Shown in pieces: positions 32,568-43,900 of a DNA stretch of 64,000 nt. This DNA comes from Plasmodium relictum. Taxonomy: Eukaryota; Apicomplexa; Aconoidasida; Haemosporida; Plasmodiidae. Position 1 is the first letter of the stretch. Each line of letters opens with the position of its first letter. The translations under genes and the position numbers were made by a program. Where the stretch lies: contig NC_041689.1 in NCBI RefSeq assembly GCF_900005765.1, positions 744,001 to 808,000 on the forward strand. Reading direction: 5' to 3'. The notes under the pieces were generated by a model. It did no database searches and was not told the DNA's origin. It saw only the letters and a program-made list of their open reading frames with translations.

Positions 32568-33323
32568 TTTAATATACTTTGAGATAATTAGTTTTATTTA
32601 TGATTATTTTTTTAGCTTTTTACATAAAAAAAAAAAAAGGTTTATTCTTTTTGTATTAAGCCATAATAAAAATATAAAAAGGCATATAAAAAAAAAAAAA
32701 AATACATTAATACAATAAATATATTAAAAATAATACACGAAGAAATATATATATATAAAAAAAAATATATGCCTAAAATTAATTGTATCTAATGAGATCT
32801 ATCTTGCATTAATATAGTGCACTTTTTTTTTTTTTTTTTAAGAAATACAAGTTAAATGATTATATAATTATACATATTCTTATTTTTATCTTATAAAAAA
32901 AAGAAATAATAGAGAATACTTTGGAAGCTTAGATTTTAGACAATATTTATTTATTATACTTCATGACTTTTTTTTTAATATTTTTTTTTTTTAAAGAAAA
33001 ATATATATGTAAAACCAAATTTAATATATAACGAAAAGTAAATAAACTTTAAAAGAATTAAAAACTATTCTTGAGATACCAACAGGAATAATATATTAAA
33101 TATAATTATTTTAATGAAATACAATATTTTAAAAAATTCATTTATTTTTCTTCATTTTTTTACAACATAAAAATTTTAAAAGCAATAGATAATAATGTAC
33201 AGGAAGTTTTTCTGCATATAATAGTAATGATCAAGTACTACAAATTTTAAATTGATATCCCTAACATAAAAAAAAGGAAAATACTTTTTACTATAAAGTT
33301 TGATATATCTAACTTTAAAAAGA

Positions 33324-33357
<34 letters not shown>

Positions 33358-34144
33358 CATTTGATAATACTTCAAAATATTTTAATTATGCATATAAAAA
33401 ATGTTATAATTGAAAATATAAATTTTTCTATTGTGTATCACATATTCAAAATAGAAAAAGAAAACAAAAAAATTAATAATAATATATAGAAACATTGAAA
33501 AAATTTAATTTTTTATTGTTTAAAAATAAAATGATATTCCTTTTTCTTAGTCTCTATAAAGCATAAGAAAATATTCCTAATAATATTTTGGAAGAATGGC
33601 ATTAACATAATTTTTTAAAAGACCATTATATATAAAATAATTAGAAACAATTTTTAGAAAAATTTATTATTATTTATTGTGGTTAAAGTAAAAAAAAAAA
33701 TAAAAGAAATAAATTTTTTTTGTTATATGCAAATTTTTTTATCCATGTAATTTAACAATATTAATAAAAATAATTTTTTTTATTTTATTTTACTTTATCT
33801 TATTTTATTTTTATTTATTTTTTTTTTCTATTTTATACATTAAAATTTTTATATACTCTTTATTTTATTATACTATATTTTTTTTTGTTATTCATTATCT
33901 TATTTATATAAAAATTATATTTTTTATTAAAAGGTAATAATTTATATTTTGAATATTCATTTATTGTATTTAAAAAAATGTAACAGAGAATACATAAAAA
34001 AAAAAGAGCAAACAAATAACTAATTTAAAAACTATTTAAAAAATTGTATACTTTATTGTAAACTCAGAAAATTAAATGCTAATAAAGATATAACTAAGTT
34101 AATTTTTTTTTTTAATATTTTTAAAAATATATATATTTATTAGA
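32568..34144. other. Divergent spacer (PrsW-like and CEPT promoters)
   Basis: About 1.6 kb between divergent starts, likely holding both promoters. A (TA)n microsatellite lies at 33326-33356. Otherwise A/T homopolymers only. Confidence 0.6.
33326..33356. repeat. (TA)n microsatellite
   Basis: About 15 uninterrupted AT dinucleotides in the spacer between the PrsW-like and CEPT genes. Confidence 0.9.
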
Positions 34145-36591
34145 ATGGGAATATTTTTGAAATTAAATAAAAACGTCTATTCGAACTGTAAATCTTATGT
34201 TTATAAAAGTAGTGGCAGTTCCATTCTTGATAACATCTTTAATGTGTATTGGAGTATTTGTGTCAATTTTGTACCTAAGGTAATAATTTTTTCTTTTTCT
34301 TTTTCTTTTTCTTTTTCTTTTTCTTTTTCTTTTTCTTTTTCTTTTTTTTTTTAAATTTTCTTTTTATTTTTAATTATACGACTATTCTCTTTTTTTTTTT
34401 TTTTTTAACATATGTATACAATTAATTTTTATTTCATTGAATATTTCTCATTCCTTTTTATTTTTACCTATCTTTATAATTCATTATTTTTTTTTAGTCT
34501 ATAACTGCTAATCTCTTAACGCTACTGGGATTTTTGTGTTCAACAATAGCATTTTTTCTTATGTATCTTTTTGATCCACTTGAAGAAAAGCATGATTATA
34601 TATTTATATACATAGGACTTTTTTTATTCTTGTATCAAGTAAGTTTTTTTTTTTTTTTTTTTGTTAAATACTCCACATTATATAAGATTTTTATATTTTA
34701 TTATTAAAAAAAAAAAAATAATTTACTTCTTTTTTTCATTTTTTAAAGACTTTTGATGCAATTGATGGAAAACAGGCAAGAAGAACTAATACGAGTTCAC
34801 CATTAGGACAACTGTTTGATCATGGATGTGATTCTATAACCTCAGTAAGATACTTTATTTTAATTTCATTTTATTTATTTCTTCTTTTTCTTTTTTATTT
34901 AAATAATTTATTATTCTTTTTTTTTTTTTTTTTTTTTTGAAGTCTTTATTTATTTTTATTGTTGGAAAAGTGGCTGATTTACCAAAAGGATTAGTTTACT
35001 ATATTGTAAATTTAAAATAAAATAATTGTTTTTAAGAAAAAAAAAGAAATTATAAGTAAATTATAGACATTAATATATCTTCTTTTTTTTTTATGAAAAA
35101 ATATTATAGTTATTATCATCGATTCACCTTCAAACATATTTGTTTTCGGTATTAAAATAAATTTAAAAAAAAATATTAAATAAATACTATATATAAAATA
35201 ATAATGCTTTCTTCATAACCACATTTTTTTTTTTATAAAAGTGGATAGAATATCATACACGAGTATATAACACATCTTTTGGGAAATTTGGAATAACTGA
35301 AGCTCATGTTTTAGTAAAAATAAAATAACATAAAATAAAATAATAACATTATATATGTATATATATATTTTTTTTTTCTTTTAAGGTTATATCTATGTGT
35401 ATCATACGTGGAATTAAAGGTGTTGGAATATTTAACACTGTCGTGAATGATATAATACCAGATAATATCCGGTTTTAAAATAAATAATTAAAAATTTATA
35501 TACATTTTATTCTTCTTAACTTAAATTCAATAGGTTAATTTAATTTTTTTTTTTTTTTGTTTAGCATTTACTTAAGTGAATATGTCTTAGGCTTAAAATT
35601 AAATTATCTTATATTAATTCCAGCGTCTTTTTTGTAATTAATGAAGAAATAAAATTATTCTATTTTTAAAACTAATTATATATTTTTAGAAAAATTAAAA
35701 TATTATTTTATAATTAAAATTATTTATTTCACTATTATTTTTTTTATTTTTTTTTTTTTTTAAGTATTCTGCTTACCATCTCAAGAAGTATCTACATGGG
35801 ATTGCAACATGCAAAGAAAATAAGAGAGGCTTTAAGTTATTATAATATATATTTATAGAAATCTTTAATAATTTTTTTATATATTTCTCTTTTCTAATAT
35901 TGATATTTCTTTTTTTTCTTTATAGGCCAATTAGCAATATTTTATATATATGTGTTTATGCAATACTATTTTTATCAATCATGTAAAAAATTAAAAAAAA
36001 AATTATATTAAAATTAACGTTTTTTTATTAAATATGATTTTTTATCTAATATATTTTTTTTTATTTAATATTTTTAGCTTTAACAGATAAACATGAACTT
36101 ATATGCCTCTTAATAATATCATTATATTCAAGTGTATATACTTTACATATGAATTTATCCAGTGTTTTAAAAGTAATTTCTATTTAATTAGCCTTTTTTA
36201 ATTATATCATTCTTTTTCTATATTGTATTTTTCTTTAAAGTTCACATATATATAATATTTTAAAAAGTATTAAGTTTTTATATTATTTTGTATTACAAAT
36301 ATTAAAAAATATTTTGTCTGTTTTATTTATTTTTCTTTTTTTCAGATTCAAATGGAACTGTTTCCTTCGCCTATTATATTTTATTATATTTCAATAGTTG
36401 TATTATTTTTAAAGCATTCAACAAGTCATCAGTTCTTAAATACTTTCATATTTAAAGATATATATATATTATATTGCATGTTGATATTTATCATAATTTA
36501 TTTGATTGATTATGCAAATACTATAATAACTAATGTTTGTAAGGAGCTAAACATCAACTTCTTGTTTAATAAAAAGAGAAAAACAAAATAA
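34145..36591 (+). CDS. CEPT: Choline/ethanolaminephosphotransferase (12 exons)
   Basis: Exons: 34145-34279, 34498-34638, 34749-34844, 34943-35005, 35110-35148, 35242-35313, 35386-35471, 35565-35633, 35765-35835, 35926-35982, 36078-36172, 36346-36591. They sum to 1170 bp and 389 residues, all joins in phase, close to the length I recall for P. falciparum CEPT. The enzyme transfers phosphocholine or phosphoethanolamine from the CDP-form to diacylglycerol, the last Kennedy-pathway step at the ER. Exon 3 carries the complete CDP-alcohol phosphotransferase motif DG(x)2AR(x)8G(x)3D(x)3D, from DGKQARRT to GQLFDHGCD (about residues 98-120). Exon 2 has [14 protein letters not shown]. Eight to ten membrane helices follow, including [10 protein letters not shown]...GITEAHVL (about 146-169). 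Donors GTTTTA (exon 7) and GTTATT (exon 9) are unusual but the only ones that keep phase. Intron 1 contains a (CTTTTT)n tract. Confidence 0.92.
34293..34347 (+). repeat. (CTTTTT)n hexamer in CEPT intron 1
   Basis: Nine or so perfect CTTTTT units inside the first intron of CEPT. The tract reads in frame with exon 1 for a stretch, giving a false Phe/Ser tail if the intron is retained. It may also serve as an extended polypyrimidine tract. Confidence 0.95.
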
Positions 36592-36849
36592 TAAATATTA
36601 TATGATAAACTTCGCATATATATATATATATTTTTTTTTCCTATTTTTTGTTTTAGAATTTTTAATTATTCATTACACACACATAAGTATATTTTTAATT
36701 TATCTTTAAAATTTTTTTTTTATAATTTTCATTTTTTATGGGGAGAAAAAAAAATTAATTGTAAAAAAGTATGAATTATAAAATAAAAAAAAAATTTGCA
36801 TATACACTTTAAATATTTCTTAATTTTTATTTGTTGATTTATATACAAC

Positions 36850-36880
<31 letters not shown>

Positions 36881-37942
36881 ATAATAACAACTATATCTTC
36901 ATCTTTGTTTTATTTTCTAATATGGAAATGTTATGAAATAACAACTATAATATTATAATTGTAGTAAATATTGAATAGTTACTTTATTATTTTTTAAAAA
37001 ACATAAATTTCAATTTAAGAATTATGTTAATTAAAAAAATATACATATATATATTTTTAACTCTTAAAATATTACCATGTTTTATAACTTAAATATTTAT
37101 TTAAAAAATGCTTAAATAATTCCTATAGAAAAAACTTTTAATAAAAAATACTTAAAATTATATAAAAAAAAAAAAAAATATAGCAATAATATATATAAAT
37201 AAAAAAATTTAATAACAAATTTTAAAAGATAATAGTGAAAAAATGTAAACCAAGGAAAAATTATACGCTTTATGTGAACATAAAATTTATTATATACACT
37301 AAAATAGATATGTATAGTACATTAAAAAAATTTTATATTTTTGTATATTTTTAAAAGAATACAAATTTTTTTTTTCTTATTTTAGTAAATTAACATATAA
37401 TAATTTATCTTTTATTATGTATTATTTTGTTTTATTATATTTTTTATATTTTTTTTTCTTTGGTGTAATTTATGTTTTAAGTGTTGTAAAAATATGAGCA
37501 TTAGATATGCATAAGAAAAAATAATATAATAATAATTAATAAATTATAAAATAATATATGAAATAATAGTAAAAATTAAAATATGATAAAATAAAAACAA
37601 ACATGTATTAATATTTATATTTAATAAATTTTACGAATGTAATGATTCAAATTTAAAATAAACTATTAGATAAAAAAAAGAATACATATAAATTATTAAA
37701 GTCCACATAATACATAATTAAATTAAAAAAAAAAATTTTAAAATGACACTTTTGTATGGTTAAATAGAGAAAATGAAAATAAAAATAAATATATAACATT
37801 TTATTCAAAATAAAAATGTCTATTATTTTATTTCTTTTTTCTTTTTTTATATTTAAGTATAATTAAGAAAAAAAAAATAAAATAATAAATATACATAACA
37901 ATTAAAAATGGAAAATAAAAATAAAAAGTTTTTTTTGAAAAA
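36592..37942. other. Spacer between convergent CEPT and PK4 genes
   Basis: About 1.35 kb of shared 3' flank. It contains (TA)n runs near 36620-36631 and 36850-36876 and many A/T homopolymers. No exon or RNA gene is visible. Confidence 0.6.
36850..36876. repeat. (AT)n microsatellite
   Basis: About 13 AT units in the 3' spacer between CEPT and PK4. Confidence 0.85.
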
Positions 37943-40900
37943 TTATTTTGATTTTTTATAGTTTATTTCATTTACTAAAACATTATTATTATTATTATTA
38001 TTACCAATATTATTATCATTTATAAAGCTACTTCTATTAATTTTTGTATTATTATTGTTAATAATGTTATAGTTATCATCAATAATTCTATTATTATTAC
38101 TATTACTAATATTGCCATTATTATCAATGTCCTTATTATGAATATTATTATTTATAGTTAAGTGAGTTGAATTACATTCATTGTCAGCATTAATGTCATT
38201 AAAACTAAAAGCAAAATCTGTTAAATGAGGATCCAATAATACTTTTATTTTACTATATAAATCTGAAGCTGATGGTCTATCAGCGGGATTAGGTTTAGAC
38301 ATTTGTAACATTAAAATGTACCAAGGGTTTAAATGAATTTTAACATAATCAGGTACAGTATAATAATTTCTAAAATCATTTAACCTTTTATATCTTTCCA
38401 TTATAGTATTAAAACGAGGGCATAATAATTCTAGTAATATTAAAGCTGCACTATAAATATCTGCTTTTTCATCACATAAAGCTCCTCCTTCTGGTGCTGT
38501 ATATCCTGGTGTTCCTATGATTTGCCCTTTTAAGGAAATTTGACTTGTTAAAGTATTTTGATTAACTTGTGCATAAATATTATCTTTTATGGAATCTTTA
38601 TTATTAATATCTTTTTCTCTTTTTTTTTCTTCAATAAATCTAACTAATCCTAAATCTCCTATTTTTAAAGTATGTGTATCTGGATCAACAAAAATGTTTT
38701 CTGGCTTTAAATCCCTATGAATAAAACATGTTGAATGAATATCTTTTAAACCTTTAATTAATTGCTTAAATAAATCAAACTCTAAAGGATGATTCATATT
38801 TTTTTCACAGTAAGTAAAATGTAATGGTTTATCACTTCTTGTTGATCTATCTAACCATTTACGAAGTGTATAACCTTTACACAATTCCATTTGTAATAAT
38901 AAGACTATTGAAAATTCAGGATCAACATTCTTTTTTTTATAATTTCTTATTTTATCAGCATTTCCATTTTGATTTTCTAATTCTTTATATTCTTTTTCTT
39001 TTTCACTCTTTTTGTTATTTGCTTCTTTTTTTTTTATATTTTGAAAATATTCACTTTTTATATGAGAGACATTTTTATAATCATCTTTTGTTCTTTTATT
39101 TAATTTTTCATATAAATTGGATTTTTTATCATTATTATTAATACGGTCAATATTATGCATAGAAGAATTTATGTTATACTCCTCTATATTGTGTTTTTGT
39201 AATATAGTATTAGCATTACTACTCTGTACATTTGTTTTATCAAATGATTTTTTATTTGTATCATTATCATCTATATTATATTTAACATTTTCGTCAAGTT
39301 TGCTATGTTTCAAATGGCTTTTTATTTCATCTTGTCTATATACTTTTTTATCACCATTTTTACTTATACCTGTAAGAATACTTTTATTATTATTATTGTC
39401 CGGTATATTTTCATAGTTTGTTATTTCTTGATTATTATTACATACATTACCTTCCTCATTTTCTGCAAAAACAATTAAATCTCTATTTCCTTCACTTAAA
39501 TATCCATTATCAAATGGATCATATTCTTGAAAACTTGATACAAAACACATATGATTATTTTTTTCATGGAAAGCTGCATATTTCTCATTTGGGTCAATGA
39601 CATCGAAATTTTGTTTTTCTTCAAGCTTTACTTTCTTTCCTTTTTTCTTTTTTTTTTTTTTTGTTTTCATATTTTTATTTCTATTGAAATCATTTGAAAA
39701 ACCTTTTTCAGTTAAAATCCTCTTTTTTTTATTAGTTCTTTTTTTTGAATTCAGTTCATTATCACTAAAAAATTTTAAATTATCTCCATTTTTTTTTTTA
39801 ATTACTTTTTTATAATTTTTTAAATCATTTCCTTCCGTTTCCCACGCCTTCAATTTTTCATAGCTGTCACTAAAATTATTATTTTTTTTATTTTTTATAT
39901 AATACTTTTTAAAAGAATCTTTGTTCTTTTTAACTAAATTTTGAATTTCTTTAGGCATTAAATGCATTGGTAAAAACTGAGGTTCTTCACACCACCATGT
40001 ATAATAACGTACAACATGTTTACTATAGATATCTCTATTTGCTGCAATCTCACGAAAATATCTTCTTGAGCTAACATTATCTAATGAACTTACTTTTAAA
40101 AAAATAAATTTTACTGCATATGTTGGGGAACCTGGTTCAAGCCTATGTGATACTTTATAAACTGAACCAAAACCTCCTTGGCCTATTAGAGAAATATTTT
40201 CAAAGGTTCTCATAAATCTTCCATTTTCTAAAAAATCAGCTAGAGGTGCATCATAAGGAATGTGAGATGTTTTAACTAAAGATATATTTCTTATACTTGA
40301 ACATTTGTTATTTTTTTTCTCATTATTATTAATTACTATATTTTCTATTTTATTCTTAATATTATTGTTTTGTTTACCTGTATTAACGTAACCACTTTCT
40401 ATATCTTTGGAATTTTTTTTCTTATTTTTTTTCTCTTCATTCATTTGATTATCTTCTAAAGTACACTTCCTTGTTGCATATTTTTTATTTAGGTTATTTT
40501 TGTTTTCGTTATCACTATTTACATATTTATTTCTCTTTTCAGAATTTCTCATACTCTCACTATTACTATTATAATCATCATTATCAATAGTTGTCTTGTT
40601 TATTTTTATTAAATGGTCTACTTGTGGATTTTTTTTCATAAATTTTTTATTAAAAGTAGTTAAAAATCCAATGAAATCATTTTTATCAAAATCTTTTTCA
40701 TTTATTTGTTTTTCTTTTAATCGATTAAATTTTTTATCTCTTTCATTATCTGTATAATTCTTTTTATAATTTTTATTTCCTAATTTGTAGTTACTACGAA
40801 TTTTTTTTTTTACAATAAAAGAATATTTATTTGTTATATCTTGAGATGCAGCTCTTCTTCTATACACATGAAACATCTTTTTACTAACAATATCCGATTT

Positions 40901-43900
40901 AATTGTTTCACTTGATTTATTTTTACTAGATTTTACATTCAGAATATTATTTAAACTATATTCAGAATCCCTCCCATAATGTAACGGCAATAGATTAAAC
41001 CTACCCCCATTAAATTCATAGTAATTACTATTGTTAGTATCTCTTGCATGTCTAGCTAATATATCAATTAAGGTTGGTTGTTCAAGGGATCCAATTTTTT
41101 TAATATTATCTTTTTTAATATCTACATCTAACTCTATTTTTGGATCTTCCATATCTATGTTTTCTCTTATAATATTTTTGAATTTTAACTTATCTTCATA
41201 TAATAAATTATATTTTATATCTAATTCATCATATACATTCTGATCATAATCATTTAATTTTTTTTTTTTTATTATTGCTTTATCTTCATTACTTTTTTTT
41301 TTTTTGAATATTCTATAAATAAATAAAAATGGAAAAACAAATATTAGTATAATTGTATATAGCATATTCCAATACCATCCCCTTTTATTTTTTATAGAAG
41401 AAAATTCTTTTAATTCTTGATTTCTTGAACTAACTACATTCCTTTTTCTCTTTTTAACTAAAAAAGGTTCATTATCTGGTAATGTACTATTCCTACTTAA
41501 ATAATTAAATTCTTTGTTGTTATAAGCAAATGCATTTTGAACAACTCTATATAAATTTGATAGTAGTAAACAATCATCATCAGTAACATAATTATTAAAT
41601 ATTTTATCCCATATATTTAGCATAGAACAATAATCAAAACATATATCATTTTCTTCAAAATACAAATCAATGAATTTATTTATGTATTCACATAAATGGG
41701 TAGTTCCTTCATTTTTTGTGATATAGGGATAACTTAAATATTTTTTATTTATTGTTCCTGGTAAATAAAATAAGAATTTTTGCTTTGTTTTGTGATATTC
41801 ATGTATTAAAATTTGCATTTCATATATATAATCTATAGGTATCTTTTTATGTTTATCATAAATAAATATAATGTTTGATAAAAGATATTTTATATCATTT
41901 TCAATTGATGTTATATTGACAGATATATTATTCAATCGGTGTAATAACTTTTTTCCATATATTATGTTTTCATCAAAGTTACAAGATGCACTTTCATTAT
42001 TGTTTGAAACATCATTAGATAAAGGTAAAAAAAGAGTGTTCGGTTTCTTAAAATTAACTGGATTATATGTGAAACTTTTTAAATTATCGTACTCTGATAA
42101 GAAATTTATATTTTGCTTCATTATTAAATCTAACGTTAAAATATTAGAAGAATTCTTATATTTTACTGCAAATGCAGATGATATGGACTCTGAAAAAATA
42201 AAATTTTTCGATTTTACATTAGAATTTATTTTATTTACTTTTTTTTTCCTTTTGTTTTTATTTTGTATATCTTTAATAGAATTTTTTTTTAAAATATGTA
42301 CTTCTTCATACACATTACTATTTCTATCCTTTGAAACATTATAAGTATTTTTTATTTTATCACTTTCTATTGGTCGTAATATTAACTTATTCCCAATAAT
42401 TTCTATTAAAGAATTAATAAATGATGTATCTTTCTTATGGCTATCTGTTATAAAAATCGAACCAATATCTACCCATGTAGTTATCCATTTTTTTTTTAAA
42501 GAATTTTCATCAACCGCTTTTATAATCCATTTAACTATACTTATTTGTAACTGCATTTTTTCTCTCTTTTTTTTTTTTTTTTCTTTTCCTTTTCTATTTC
42601 TTAATAATTCTAATTTATCATTATATGAACATTTAACTAATAAACTCCTTTTATATATCCTTTTAATAAGATTTTTAATCATATTTTTTCTTTTCCTTAA
42701 TTTATAAGGTACATTTTTTTGTTTATACTTATTACCATCTTTTTCTTTTTGTGATAAATATTTGTATAAATCATTTTCTTTATTATATTCATTTAATATA
42801 TTGAAAGAGTCATCCTGGTTATTTTCATTAGCATAATTATCTCTATATATATTTGCTGTCTTAAGTGAAATATCTCTTTCTTGAAATTGTTTTTGACTGA
42901 AACTGTAATTATATTTTGATCTATTCGATTTATTAAGAAAAAATTCTAAATATCCATTTGTTAAAACATTTTTTTTTTTTTCTGAAGTATTTTCTATATT
43001 CCTTTTATTCTTGTTAGATATATTATTTCCCTTTTTTTTTTCTGATAAATTATTAAAATTATCATCATATTTTTTTATTATATCCCCAGTATCATAATCT
43101 AAGTTAATCACTCTAGAAAACCTAGATCCTATAAATATTATATGTGGAAAAAGAGGTGATTTAAAAGGAGAATTATTTACAACATCTTTAATATTTATAT
43201 TTAAAGGTATTGTCTCATTATTTTCATTAACATAATATAAATTTCCATTATAACTTGAAAGTAATCTTTTATTTATATTTTTAGTTTTCTTTAAATCCTT
43301 ATAATTTTTTGTTTGTATATTATCATTAGTAACCTTTTCAATAACACTTTTTTCATCATCTTTTAACAGTGCATGACTTTCATAATTTTTTTTCGATAAA
43401 TATGAGTATTTATTATAATGAAGATTTTTTATAGCTCTTAATTTTAATTCATTATCTGCATCATAATTATTTTTCATTAAATTATTTTTAAATGTTTTAT
43501 TTTCACTTTCATTTTTTATAGTTTTATAATATTTTTCTTCTTTTTCATCCTCATCAAAATTTATATAATTATGTATATTTTTTACAATTTTACGTTTCCA
43601 ATAGTAATTTCCATCTGTTGAAATTTTATATATATACCCGGATATATCTAATATTATCAGATCATAGATATGATAAGAATCGTCATATTTATATTGCCCA
43701 TAAAAATATTTATCTTGATAATATTCAGTAATATTCAAGTCGTTATTATTTAAATCTCTAATTTCTTTATATGGAAATAATATATTCCTTCTCTCTATAT
43801 TATTTCTATTAGTAAGATCATTATTCATAAAAATCTCTAAATTATTATTTAAATCTTTTTCATTATACAATATTACATCATCTTGAAGTACATTTTCTTT

